This document shows, piece by piece, positions 16,101 through 30,000 of a DNA stretch of 64,000 nucleotides (positions are counted from its first letter, which is position 1; every line of letters starts with the position of its first letter). Location of the stretch: NCBI GenBank assembly GCA_035041965.1, contig JAPYMA010000766.1:1-64000 (forward strand), given 5' to 3'. The position numbers and the translations under genes are program-made. The notes under the pieces are model-generated. The model made no database searches, was not told the origin of the DNA, and was given only the letters and a program-made list of their open reading frames with translations. Source of the DNA: Anisakis pegreffii. Its lineage: Eukaryota > Nematoda > Chromadorea > Rhabditida > Anisakidae.

Positions 16101-19100
16101 AAGGAATTTCTCCTCTTCAGATGACCTCTTGCCATTCGTTAAGACAGAAGAATCGTCTGCAGAATATACAACGGTTACACAGTCAACGGTCGCGATCTTC
16201 TGAATCACTTGATAAGGTTCACACCCTCAAATCTGTTGTTAATGTCAAAATGTCTCAGCGAATTCTTAGAGAGCGAAAATCTGGTAGCAGCGTCTCTAAT
16301 AGTTTATTATAATTGATTATAGTGATGAGTTAATCAGCGATAAATTAATCGGATTACGATGATGATCAATTATCGTTGTATCACGAAGAGACACAACTAT
16401 TGCGGTATTTCATTGCAATCACTCGTATAATGTCCTTGGCACGAGCAAATCTAATTAATTGTGTCACTATGAATGAAACAGATTACTCATGTACCATCTT
16501 TGATATTATAATTGCAAGTTGGGGTCGGTGAGGTCATTATTCTGAGCCGTAACTGCAGTGTCGCGTAGAAATTTTTCTATTACTAAACATTACGTTGAAA
16601 TTACTACTCGAAAACAAAGGGAGAATTAACAAGCAAACTTGAAAACAAGTTCATAATTAACATCGCAACATTTCAGTGTTTTTGATATGGTTCTTTTTGC
16701 GTTGTGCAATTACAAAGAAAACGTTATCGCAAAACGAATTTGATAGCTGACAGATCGACACTGCTTTGGTTGCATTCAATGCGAATGATTTGTTTGCAGC
16801 TGAAGGAACTGAAACGATTGGCGGCAGAGCTGCACGATATGCGTCCTCTAGGATTTAACATTCTACAATCGGATGGCTACATTTGTGTTGGCGGCATCCA
16901 GAAAAATGGACCAGCCGAGAAATCCGGCAATATGTTCCATGGTAAGACAATGCAAGAAATCATCAAAAATTTTCCACAAGTTTCCCGACAATGGAATTTT
17001 GCTTACGCGCGAAGTTGTTTTGGAAAGAATTCGATTCAATCAGACTGCACTCATACTTCACTTCACTGAAAAATGAATTCATCCACTTTGTGAAGAGTAT
17101 TCAATGCATCACTTCAACACAACCATCTCGATTACCACATCATAAGCAATCTGAGTTGCAGGCGATCGAATAAAAGCGATTAATGTTTCTTTCGATGGAA
17201 TTCTTCTTGAAGATGCAATCAGTCTGCTCAGCTGTGCTGCACCATATAAGGTAATTGATTATAGCGTTGATTATGAATAGTGATCAATGTAGAACACTCG
17301 GGGTTATCACATGATGCAGAGCATAATGTGCTGAAATTTCAGATGAAACTTGAGCTCGAGAGGACAATCGTGAAGGGTGAAATGACGAATGATGAACCTG
17401 AAATATCGCAACCAGTTAAGAGCATACAGCACCAGCCATTCAGAAGCACTTCTCTCACGAATCTCACCGAAGAAGATTCCAGGTTCATTGTTTATCACAA
17501 GTAAAATTTTTGCCAGGTTCACCATATGTCACATTTTTTCAAGTAAGCAAAGGGAATTTTTGATTCCTTCGGCCAATATTCATGCATGTTTAGATGCTTG
17601 TATCGTCCGTCTTGGAAGATTCCGTATGATTTTGTTTATTAGCACATCAAACCCTAAGTGATCATCGCAGCAGACTAAAAGCTTAGAGGTGAATTGGTGA
17701 CAGAATCAGAAATCTGCTACGAAAATTTCAGCTTACCAGACGAGTTACAGCAAAAAGATACCTATTGATTATTTGAAAGTATGGATTGCGATTGCTATAG
17801 CCATCTCAAACATGAATAGATAATTAGATTATAAGTCAAATCATAGCCTGGCTCAGGCTCGGTAGCATCCATGACAGCAGTACACTACTCAGTTTGGAGC
17901 TAACTCTTCCCTCGCAAACAGGAATTCCAATCACGGGGGAAATTTTGCTCGAAGCCCAGTGGTGAACCAATTTTATCTTGAAATAGTTAATTGTTTTTCT
18001 TTTCTTCATTGCAGTATCGATCAGATTCGCAACCGAAGTTTCATGTCGAAACAAAAATATGCACTACCACGTGAGCGAAGGCATTCTGCTGCTCCCTCAC
18101 CCACACTCACCACTCCAACCGAATCGCTGCGTGATTCTTACCCTGAATCATCGTCACCAACAGCGTCACTATGTGCTCAATCCTCATCAACCACTTTACC
18201 GATTTCATCAATGTTTGATAAAGAATTGATCAGTGGTGCATCGAGTTTCGATAGCGGCTCGTCCAGCAGCGATCGTCGCAGCACAAGCTCCACTCCACCC
18301 GCTCTGCCCACCAGTCCTCCGCCGAGTTTGCCTACCGTTCCACCACCTTCAGACGACGACGAAGAGATGACACTCAAGATTGTCACCCCACCACCCGCAG
18401 TACCTCCAAAACCGAAACCACCATCACCGCAAAAAGTTTCTCGACTCCCAATACCAAAATATTCCCCAAAAATGGTCATGAAAATTGAAGAGGTTCAACG
18501 CAATGGTATCGACGACTTTGTTGAGGTATTTTTCACATCGATCACTCAGTTTGAGAGCCGAATAATTGAACGTCTTTAGAAATCATCCATTTCCACTTTG
18601 GATTTTTATATTCTCATGACTTTTTCAAATGGTGATGCTTGTTTGACCGGTAAATGTCCACATTAGACGAAGAAAATTATTTGAACTCCATTCTAAGACA
18701 AAACTGATCAACTTCAGATGTTGATATTTGAGCCTCTCAAAAGCCTGAATCATTTCAGGTATCACGTTTCTCGTTCGCCAAACCGACATTAACCGTCAAT
18801 CATGCTGGCGGCAATGCCAAAGTTGAGTTTTGCGAACGTTTCGAACCAAAACGTAACTCAGTTTTAGCGGAGTTTAAAGAAAATCAGAATGCCGATAAAA
18901 CTCGGCAGTTGAATGGCGAAAGGAATGGTGAATTATTGAAAACAATAAGACAGGATAAGTACGTGCTTGTTTACACAACTCCATGTTGTTTATTACTATA
19001 ATATATCCTGAATCACATGAGAAAGCCAGTTGTTTTTACAACAGGAACTCAATGAGCCACACCTGGTCTTTCAAAATAAGAGTTTCCCTATAGCGCAGAT

Positions 19101-20134
19101 CATTCGTCAACATTCATCAGTAATGTCGTGGATGGGAGTGAGTGGTGTCACATGAGCAAGGTTCCCACCGTGAAATTACAGATTGCGCGATTTTTCCGGA
19201 TCATTGAGAAACTTCAGATGATATACATTTCCCTTAAACATTTTTATGAACTTTGTACGAGTCAAATGATCGTATCAATAGAACGTTTTAACGTCAGAAT
19301 GATATGGCGTGTAATCAGTCGTTTCAGAGAGTTTGATTCGGTTACAAAGCCGCCGAGGATCGTCGGGATGATTGTTGAGAAATTTGAAGCCGAAGAAACA
19401 CCAAAAATCATTGAACGGAAGTTACCTCCTCTACCCGAAATGATCGATATTCCTGTTGTTGTGGTACGATATTTCACTTGATATACACTTGCTTTTGTTT
19501 GTTTGAAATCATATTTTGAAACAATCGAATCTGAGTTTTACTCTCATATGTTTTCGTGTATTTTGTTGCATCATTTGCTTGCGATATTCCGGTTTATGTT
19601 TGATGCGAATTAGTTATGGTGCCACTGCGATGTATTTTCGTCAAGCTGATGAGTACTGGACGAGAATGTAGACCACATAACTTTGTTTATTTTAAGCTGC
19701 CCGAAGTGAAGAATGGTGCCGCTTTGTATCTTGAAAAGAAAGATGCACTGCGTAGAACAAGTATACCGCCACGAACTGATGGAAGGTCAGTCCAAAGCAA
19801 TGATCCTGATAAACTATCGTGCTCAAAAGTTAATGGGGGCAAAATTATCGGTGATTGCTCTTCCGTTATCGGATGTGAAGCTTGTTCTCTTTAACTTGTT
19901 CACCATCCGTGACCTGTTATCAAATCATCATGAATTTTGTTTTTATTCCTTTAAGATTGCGGAAGATTTGTTTTGTTCATTGATTCGATTGTATTTTTAT
20001 TGTGCCAACTATTCAGATAATCCACTTTCAGGGATGTGACCCTGGCGAAGGAACAAAGAGATCGTTTGGATGCGAACCGATGCTTACTTGAACGACAGCA
20101 GGAAGAATTGAGGGCACTTGGTATAATACCATAG
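13176..20134 (+). CDS. Single-pass membrane protein with PDZ domain and proline-rich tail
   Basis: Exons: 13176-13359, 15749-15861, 16121-16216, 16800-16941, 17162-17250, 17343-17482, 18015-18525, 18759-18958, 19328-19463, 19697-19785 and 20032-20134. They join in phase to 600 aa. Residues 1-21 look like a signal peptide (ending IVKA). Residues 30-53 are a strong membrane helix (LAGIVFGASLITLLLAILIA...) followed by RFTRAKRK, so almost nothing would be extracellular. A PDZ domain spans about 146-216. It has the carboxylate-binding loop RPLGFNI, then VGGIQKNGPAEKSG, GDRIKAINV and LEDAISLLS. Residues after about 255 are Ser/Pro-rich, with TSPPPSLPTVPPPS and VPPKPKPPSP, possible SH3 or EVH1 ligands. 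The C-terminus is charged (LERQQEELRALGIIP). AATAAA lies at 20225, about 90 bp after the stop. A frame near 13940-14030 might be an extra exon in the 2.4-kb first intron but does not fit the phase. The role is probably a cytoplasmic scaffold anchored to a membrane; I do not recognise the ortholog. Confidence 0.8.
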
Positions 20135-23100
20135 ACATTTTGATGCCAATGATTTGCCTAATTCTCTATAAAACAGCTTTCTGGCTTCAGTTGTCTGAAA
20201 CCTGAAGCGTTGCTGTATTGTACAAATAAATTACTCGAATTTTCTCATTTGATATCGTTTGTCAAATTGCATTGTGACGTTTAACATCATGACGGCAGTA
20301 TTGATCTGAAACTAAATTAGATGAGCGAAAACTTGTTGCCATTGCATCAAGGAAATCTCTCGTGGTAGTAAACATAGAGATGCACATACTTAAGGGTATC
20401 TATGAAACAGATTGACCACTTATGGCGTTTATCAACCCCGAATACGGATTTTCCATGAGCATTGCATCCTTCATGCTCTTCTGATTCAACTTTTATTCAT
20501 CCACGTTCAAATGATCAAATTTTGTACGGTAATAGAGCGTAATCGCTTGAACAGAATATTTATTTTTAGTGGGCAGAATCAATGTTACTTGGGGTGAACA
20601 AAATCGCCCGACAATACATATATCCTTCCGAAGCTAGAGAATACATTGGTGGGTAGAATGAGTCACGATTCTGTGCAAACGTGAGGATGCGGGAGAGTAC
20701 TCAACTACGGTAAAGAGCGTTTCAGAAAATGAATATTATGTGAAGTGAACCAAACTGCCCGACAACTCGTATACTTTTTTGAAACTGGAAAATCTGGGTA
20801 ATCTGATGTTGTAGAGTAAAACCATGTTACTGGGCAAACCTGAGAAGACCGAGGGTTTGAAGATGGTGACCCTCATAATACTGCGCTAATGCATGTATTG
20901 ATCAATAGAGATATAGTGCACTGAAACGAGTACAACTAAGATACCTTCCCAAAATCATCTATTTCTCTGAAGACAAGCAAAATTGCCCCACAAAATATAT
21001 ACTTTTCTGAATGTAGAGAATGTGGGAAATCTAATGATGTGAAGAAATAACCATGTTACCGGGCAAACCTAAGGACACTGTTAGTTTGAAGATGGTGAAG
21101 CTATTGCTACTATAGTATTGTACACATTGATCAATAGTGATGCAATGAATTGAAACGAGCGCCGCCAAGCTGCTTAAGATAGGTTCAGAAAATCACCCGT
21201 ATCTCCTCAAGTATGCAAAATCGCCCGACAACATATATACTTTTCTGAAAGTAGAGAATTTGGGTAATCTGACGATGTGGAGAAAGTAACACGTTACCGG
21301 GCAAACCTGAGGAGACTAATGGTTTGAAGATGGTGACCCTCATACTGTCGCGCCAATGTATGCATTGATCTCTCTATGACTATATAACCTTTTTGCAGAA
21401 GGTTCATCCATGAGCTTCTTCATCTATTTCTGCTTATGTTTCAGTTCCTCTACGTGGAATTATATCGTGTCGTCTCTATCACTATGATGACTCATTCATT
21501 CTTTTTACTAGTCGGAAGGTACGAGTGATGAACTTTAACTGAATAATGAATGAGGGTTTATGCCCCCGTTCTGGTATTGAACGGGTGAACGAGGCCGCTC
21601 GAACGAGGCCATTCGAGTTCGTGGAATGGGGCAAAAATGTGTGATTTGTTTGCAATGTGAAGATGTTTAATGGATTGATGAACGATAGCATTAATCGCCG
21701 CGTTAATGTGAATTAAACAGATGTTTTTAAATGTTTTCCTATCTATTCACCCGCTCCAATTAAGCGAACAACAACCCCAATGCGTTGACAGTGACTCAAA
21801 ACTCTACCAAAGTAACAATGACCACATCGGTCATTGAATCTGTGTTTGTTCGTTGATGAACTGCTCATGCAGGATATTTTAGCACACCTTAATAACCTCG
21901 AACCTGCCTTAGTCCTGTTTGGAAACATTGGTGCCCGAGATTTTTTTCATACAAAATTCAATTTCCTCTCTCACTGTTTTGACTCACCATAGTTCCACTT
22001 CGATAACTTTATAATCGAACATATTCAACTCAAAATTCCTTAACATTACCACTTCAACTTCATAAGAATGATCTATTTTTCAGAAAAAATTTTAGAGGTT
22101 AATTCACCAAGTTCGTGCTCGTTTTGATAGCTTTTATTCAATTCGTAAAGTTAGAATATCTGAAATACGTTAAACATGGATCGTATTTCTTGGTCCCTTA
22201 AAGCCATTTGCTGGCATGACAGAACGCTTCTTGCATCCTTCGAAATAGTGATGAATGCAGGAGTGCTGTTAAAGTAATTGATAAATGACTCATTTGAATC
22301 AAATTCTTGAGACTTTTTATACAACATATGCTATCAATGCTGATCAAACAAAATCCAGACAGATGAGCTGAAAACTGGATGAAAATTTTGGATTTTTTAG
22401 TACTGAACTCAAAGAAAAAAACATTTCATCCAGCATTCAATTCACATTCGGACGTCGAAAAATCTTCGCGAATCGCCACCAAGTCATATATCACCTAAAC
22501 ACATCCGTGATAACGACTCCTTCAAATGTGTTGCTATGATGAAAAACAGCAAATCCGATATTTGATAATTGCTTGTAATTGATAGAATTTTTTTTGCCTG
22601 CTTCCACACAATCCACTCTTAAATATTACGTAATTCGTCCACTAAATAAACGCCTACCGAACATCCATTAGTTGTTGATAGCAGCGCAAACCTGATTTAT
22701 AATTTTCATTTGCGTTTGGAAAAAAAAGAACGATCCTTCGATCGCATCAATCTAAAACTCGCAACATAACATCTACAAATTCATCAATAAAGTATCAAAG
22801 GACGACGCTCAATCTGAAAATCACTGACCCATTGCATATGGTTGTAACTGATAAGCCAGGAAAGCACTTCGACCTGATCGGAACCGGACTAGACTATTTA
22901 CCATTTAGTGCTAAAAAGCAGAAAACTTTGCCTGAATCTCCGGCTTAAGTACCCTATGTACTGTGATTTTAAATGCCCTATGTGTTATTGTAAATGCACG
23001 CGGTGCCTGAAACATTCCCCATGGTTGAATTTCACTTATTTCAATCAGTCGTAAAAGCAATGCATGCCTATTGAATATAACAGTTGAAAGACTTGAATTT

Positions 23101-24048
23101 GACCATGCGAATGCATCTAATCATAGAATTTAAAAGATTTCTAAATCTGACCAAATATCAGATTGAAAAATTTCAAAAAGTTCAGTCAACAATAACAATT
23201 CTTCACGAGTATTAACCTTTCTCAATCAATAAATTTTTGAACGTAGTGAATATTACTTTACAGCGTAGGTGATTACACACCTTCGAGATTTTTAAAATTA
23301 ATCATTCAATCAGTATTTTTGTTGAATATATTTCTGTTGTTGATTTGTTATTATATCACAGTGAGGTTGTAAGCGTAAATAACGCCACAAATACATTTGA
23401 ATGTGGTCGAACGATACGAGAACGCTTAATTGAATGGGCAATGCGAAAAGTTAGAGCAAATCTTCTGAGTGGGAGAAAATGATTGAGATGAGTGTATCTC
23501 TAGATATGTTGAGTGATCACTAGGCATATTGGAGATGTATGAATAAACGAGAGGGTTGCTTTTATGTTTGTAGGTATAGAATAATGACATTCGTATTGTT
23601 ATCTTTCTACATCTGCAGATATCCGATATCTCTTCACAGTTGCTTTAAGATCAGGCTCACTTCACCGCCTTCTTGTCGGTTCCTTATTTCCTTGTTGTTG
23701 TTGTTTTACTGGGCAAAAGGTGTGGGGGCGAAAGAGTACGAACTGTTGTAGTTAATTGGATCTGTAACGAGAGTTGGGAGGTTAGCTCGAGTGTACAGCT
23801 TGAACTGAAGACAGGATTTAGCTAGAAAGAGTCAGAGACGAAAGCAAAGACATTTCAACTGATTTCCTCTTCGATTTATTGTGGCTTAAAGCGCTCGATA
23901 TTGAGACCGAGATTGAGAGTAACTGACATAAACATTCTGGTCGCGGCCGCCGTACATATAATATCTTCGTTGCATCACACCCTCTACTGTTCACGTTCAT
24001 CTGACACAGCGCCCACAACCGACAACACCAGCAAGCAGCACCATCACC
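20135..24048. other. Intergenic stretch with a tandem repeat block
   Basis: Apart from the tandem repeat at about 20600-21375, no gene-like frame with splice support was found on either strand. The last part (about 23900-24048) should be the promoter and 5' UTR of the next gene; its CACC-rich leader directly precedes the ATG. Confidence 0.5.
20600..21375 (+). repeat. Tandem repeat, unit about 230 bp, about three full copies plus a partial one
   Basis: Each unit carries the same landmarks in order: AAAATCGCCCGACAA, ATATATACTTTTCTGAA, GTAGAGAAT.TGGG.AATCT, ATGTTACCGGGCAAACCT, AGTTTGAAGATGGTGA and CATTGATCAATAG, then GAAACGAG. The GCCCGACAA landmark recurs at about 20606, 20757, 20985 and 21223, giving spacings of 151 (partial copy), 228 and 238 bp. 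Copies differ by scattered substitutions. It is non-coding and satellite-like. Confidence 0.85.
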
Positions 24049-27000
24049 ATGGCTAAACCAGGTGAATTTTTGGGTGACCGTATTTTTTGGATTTTTGCTT
24101 GTTTATCTGTTGACTTTCACTCATATAAATAATCTATTGTACGATCAGTGAATCTGTCGTGGATCACAAAAATTGTTTCGATGTGTAGTGTACGCGACAG
24201 TAGAGCACTGATGCAGCGTTCAAGTTGTGATGGATGATGCTTTGCGAAACTCAGTCACAATCACTGAGAACGTTTTCGAGATTGATCATGAAAAAATTGA
24301 CTCGAGCCGAGTATTCATAATGAACGGAATGTGAAATGAAAGCAATGAGCTGCATGATAAGACCCAAAGAACAGCTGATATGAGTGCCGAATGCAGTTTC
24401 CTTGTTTATGTCGATTTGGTCTCATATTTGGTTTCGTTGGTGCTTGAGAAGTATGAGTGCTTTAGCTGATGCTAAATGCGTATTGAATGACAACATGCAT
24501 GTGCATTTATTTTCGTCAAGTCACTTAGAACTGTAACGTTCCATTCGTTATTTGAACGAGATTCGAAAAACATACGAAATGAAAAGCATCTACTTTTGGT
24601 TCGTCAATCCTTAATTGAACTTTCCAGTTTCGAAAGCGACTATTCGAAAAATTTGATAATTCTCTAATTAAATTGGTCACTAACGATGAATAGAGATCAC
24701 TGTATAATTGTAAACTTAATAGAATTATTGTGCACAAATAAAACATCGATTCGACTTTGCAAAAAGTATCTTAGCTGGAATTATATCTGAGGTTATTCAA
24801 TATCTAAGAGAATAGTAGATAGGTTCATGAAACGAAAAATGATTGTTTCAGTCGTTACACTCAACTAAAACTATCATCCTCCTCCATTGAAAACTTTTTC
24901 ATTCGTTCGTTCATATCACTCATCCTTCTTCGCCTATCTCTTTTTTTTTCAATTCCTCTCCTCAAGACACTGTTGCGAGAGATGAACGAATCGCATTTGT
25001 AAGTAAGCACATCTTCATTATCTATTGTGACGGACACCCAGCTGTCTCTCCAAATCGTCATCAGTTTATTTGCTCAGTCGCTCGTCCTTCTAACTAAAAA
25101 GTTTATGACACTAAAATTTCATCTTCTGCAAAAGTATTTAATTTCTACTCACTTTTTTTTTCACAAAATTCTTCTGAACCACTCAAGTGTTGTTTGTGGA
25201 ATGTTGTGGTGAATTGAATTGAATTGAATTGATGCAATCTTTGTTATGATTCAACTTATTGACATTGCAATTCTATTGCTACAAATCATTTACATTGGAG
25301 CGCTGTGGTGCAACCGAGGTGAGTGCTGTGATATGTCTGTCTTACACATTCATACACTGAAGAACTTCATTACCAGTTCATGAATTCAAAAAACCCCCTC
25401 ATCTTATTCACATTTTAATCAACAATGAGAAGAATATTTCAGTGAGTTCCTTACGCCTGCACTTCAGTATTTCCGTTGTTGTCATCAATTTGATTTATAG
25501 TTTCGGATGAAAGCAAATTTAAACCATATGCCAAAATTGTTGAGAGTGATGGAGTTAAGAAGGAAAATAGACTAGCGATGGCAGCGAATAGAAAAAAAAC
25601 GGAAGTCTCTAAACAATACGAAATTCAAATGAGATGAAAGTAACTTGAAGCGATCGGATAAGTGTAAGCAAACGGATGAGGTGTTGAAAAAAAAGAATGG
25701 GATTGCTCACTATTCATGAACAGCACATCTCTTTGTCATGCACGATTGTACTCATCAAACGGCGAACGAAAATTCTGACTCTTAATGTTAAGTTCGGTTC
25801 AGTTGAGAGTGCAGTGCGAGAGTTATAAATCTAAAGTGACAGCAAATCATGGATATAAAATGAAATGTCACGAATCGTTCAGATTAACCAATCGAATGGG
25901 ATAATTTCAGAGGAGAAGGTTGTTCACAGCAGTGAAGAAGAAGAGGAAGAGGAAGAGGAAGAGGAGGAGGAAGAAGATGATGAGCCAACTACAACCACGC
26001 AACGATCGGGTGGATTCAGAATGGTCACCACACCGGCGACAATCAGCCAGACAAAGCAGGCCATCTTGTCTGAGATCCGTGATCTCGGATCACACAGAGA
26101 AAGTTCGTTGTTTGCTATGATGTTTATCCAAACACACTTGAAATAGTATTCAACGCAGAATGATGCGTATGTTTCCGTTTTCGATTTGAATGAGAGAACA
26201 ATTGCCAATCCTACTAAAACTGCTGCTTGTCACTGCTTGAAAAGATCTGTCAGTTCGCGATTTCAAAAATGTTGAAAATTTTCCCAGATTTGAACTGATT
26301 TGATTTTACTATTTGATTTACATAATCAATGTTTGATTGATGTCCTCGTTGGGTAAATATGACGGATCCGTGCTGAGTTAATAATGCGTTATTGATAATT
26401 GAATTGATCAACGAACTGTTTGATACAGCATCCGAAACGGTTGTGACTCATGTGGAAAAACGTACGCTGTCTCCAGAAGAACAACAACAAGTTGATGAAC
26501 GTAAGAGGATGGTTGAGGAAGAGCACGTGATCAAAGCGCAAACTGCGGGTCTTGCACAGCAAATCGCAGCGCAGGCTGCCAAGAACCATGCAAAACAAGA
26601 ACAGCAGCAAGAACAACAACAAGCAGTTCCAGCACAAACCCCCCAACACGAGCCTGAGGCTGGTGTTGTGACAGCGCAAGAGGATCAGCCTAAAGATTCG
26701 ACGGCCGAGGAAATCGCCCGAAAAGAGCAGGAAGCTCGCGCTGAGGCCGAGAAAGAGAAACGAGAAGCTGAAGCACGTCAAGCGCAATTGCGTGCCCAAC
26801 AAGAGGCACTCAAACGTGCACAACAAGCCCAACTAGAGGCACTTGAACGTGCCAAACAAGCTCAAGCTCAGGCTCAAAAGGAAGCCCAAGCGAAAGCTCA
26901 GGCTCAACAAGAGGCGCTTGAACGAGCCAAACAAGCCCAGGCTCAGGCTCAAAAAGAAGCCCAAGCGAAAGCTCAAGCAGTAGCCGCGGCTCAACAGGCT

Positions 27001-30000
27001 GAAGCTGAAGCAAAGGCAGCTCAGCGAGAGGCGCAACTGAAGGCCCAACAAGAGGCGCAGCGACGTGCTCAAGAGGCTCAAGCGAAAGCTCAAGAAGAAG
27101 CGAGACGTAAAGCTGAACAGGCACGAGCTCTGCAAGAGCAACAACGCAAAGCACAACAGGAGGCAGCCCAAAAGGCGCAGCAACAAGCTCAAGCTGCGCA
27201 GAAGGTCTCTTCTCCGCCCCAAAAGCCTCAACAACCTGCACAAAAAGCCCCACCGGTTCAACAGCCTGAACCGGCTCAGAGAGCGCAGCCAGGATGGCGG
27301 AAAGGTCAGCAACAACCTCAGGCGGCAGCTCCGGTCGCTCCGGTTGGAGCAGCAGGCAAAGCGCAACCCGTCGTACCACCCAAAACGGCTGCACCTAAAG
27401 TACCATCAAAGCCTCAGCCACCACAGGTTGCACCTAGGGCACAAATCGGCGGCGCAACTCCGGCTGCAGGTATGCAGCATACAGGTAGACCATTAGCTCA
27501 AAAACAACAGAAAACGATGGAGCAACAGCAGCAGCAGACAAAAGCTCCACTCGGAGGTGTGGCTGCGAGCAAGCCTTCAGCTACCGCACCTCAAGGTGCA
27601 GTTCAAGCACCTGTTCGTTCAACACCAAGCAGTGGTGCAGAGATTCGTGCCACGCGTGGTGGTGATTTGCAGCAATCTTATTTAAGCAGTATCGAGAAGC
27701 CCGCACAGCAATTACCAGCCGAAATGGTTCAACCGATCCGTGTTCTGGTGAGTCACCACTTCAACTCTAACTTTTATTTTATCGTTTTAGAACTTAAAGC
27801 TCCATTGCGATTCCATCTGAAAATACGTCGCATTTTTCGTTGTTCTTGTCGAGCACTCACCTATTTCACTTCGCGTGGTGTCATCAAGTTAGAATCTCAT
27901 TCGATTAGGACGTTCAGTCGTACTACTCTGCCGACTGATGTCACAGTTGATGCTCGCAGTTAATCAGTTGATCCACATTTATTGCTGATCATTCTGCTTC
28001 GATACACTCATTTTATTGCTCCACTTCAGTTCATGAGCTGTGCTCCTCAATCAGAAATTAATTCATAATTCATTAACAATTGACTCGGACTGACACAAGC
28101 GCTTGCTTCAGCTGAACAATTCTTTTCATGCGAATTCTTGATCCTTGGCGATTTCACTATTGATAATTTAGAAGTGGTATCGCATTTTGCTCATATAAAA
28201 CGAAGCTATATTGTTATGAAACTTTTATCTTGACTTGCTTTCGAAACACGTTTCGTTTCAGCTGTTCGTTTTCTTGTTTTGATGAAAGAGGAGAAGTCTT
28301 TGAAAAATGATCTGCTTCACTTCTGTTATAACCGAAGTCAACATTTCATTAATAACACTGTTCATCAGAGGCAATAAATTATTGTCATTTTGAGTCCCTA
28401 ACAGCAGCAGAGTCTAACGGATGCTTTCTATGAATCAACGAAAACAGCTGTATATTTTTTGATCCATCCCCGTTTGATCCATAAAGCAGTTGCCGCAGAT
28501 CAACACTTGATATTGCTCGAACGGTTCACATTGATGATATTATAAACAACATTTGATTTCGATGCACTTTCTGCACTATCATCAAAACAACTTGAAATTC
28601 CTAACAAACTAGCACTGAAGGAGATAATTCCAGCAAGAAATGCTTATATGAAAAAAAAACGAAGGCAAATGCAAGGCGACTTTATTATTTGAGCACGCAA
28701 TAGTGATAGCTTAAGTCTCGAATAAATGCGACCTCTACATCGTGCCCTATTGTACCTCATTAAATTCCCATCAACGAAAAATGATTTAGATAAGTAGAAT
28801 CAAAAAACCTTTCAACTGTTTAACCATTTTTATTGGGCTTAATGATGATGGCATCAACGGAATTCTTTGCAGGAGGACAGTTGCTGGAAGACTCAAACTC
28901 GCGTTCCGGTTTCAGAGATTCAAGCGCCTCAACCAGCTCGAATCGCTATTCCCGAATTACATGGTTCCGTTAATGTGCAGGTGAGCATTAGAATCAACTG
29001 TTGCTTCGGATGTGTGTTTGTGTGTGTGTGATAATCACGATATACTGAGATTTGAATTTCGCAATGAAAGCGATCGGTATTAGATTATAGCAGCTGAATG
29101 AACGAAACATTTCTATGATAGCAGACGCTAGTGCTAGAGCACTTATCACACATCATGTTATTGAAGTAGTGTTAGCGTTGCAGGAAGAGAGAAAATTCTA
29201 AATCACTTTTCAAAGATCGACAAAGTGGAAAATTGCTCTTTCTTGAGAGTGCACCTCAATAAAGTGCAATTTCTGAACACATTAAGCTATCATTTACCGT
29301 TCGCTTCACCCAGAACAACAACAACAATTAAAACATCATCACGGCAGTGTTTCGGCAGCTGCATTAATTCATTTCGTTCTAAAACGTCTCCATTCTCTCA
29401 AAAGCAAAATCACAGTAATTGTTCTTACTCATTCCTCTAACGCCACTGAGATTTATTGTGCGATTACAAATGAAATATTCAGCCAACCGTAATTGTTCCA
29501 AAGCCTGCACAAACAACTCGCGTTGAATGGAATGAATTCCCACAAGAAGAGCAGAAAGAACTTGCTGAAGTACCAAAGGTTAGAGCACAAGAATGGAAAC
29601 CATCGAATCAGGTCAGTGAGCACCTTCTTGAGGCATACCGTCGAGTGACATACTTTGATCTATCGTTTGTCCGGGATGTGTTGTACCAGACAGATGCAAA
29701 CATGTTCCACTCAGTTGAGTGGAAATCTTTCAGGGCGAAATTGTAGGCGCTGCACCAGTGAAGAACGTTTATCGACCAGGTCGAATGGGACGTATATGGC
29801 CTCCACCACAAGACGAGAATCAAGCTCCAGTGTTCGTTCACTTGAATTGAACTCGAACTAATGATGTATTCAAACGCTAACACCAACTTATAACATTCGT
29901 TTTTTTTGGCATAAACTGCGTTCAAGGGAACGTTCCCATATTTTTCTCTCAAATAAAAGTGAATTTTTTTCTTTTCAGACAAGAAATCCCTGCAACACAA

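Noticed and set aside
17836..18054. Minus-strand ORF in the intron before the proline-rich PDZ-gene exon, with somewhat higher GC
   Set aside because: Checked as a transposon fragment; no transposase or RT motif was found.
25930..25980. GAA/GAG repeat as a microsatellite
   Set aside because: It is coding poly-Glu in exon 2 of the WPPP gene, in frame with both flanks, so it is annotated there.
26389..27394. Long minus-strand open frames of 147, 177 and 194 codons opposite the Ala/Gln exon
   Set aside because: They are the antisense of repetitive GCA/CAA/GAG codons; Leu/Ser-rich shadows without splice or start support.
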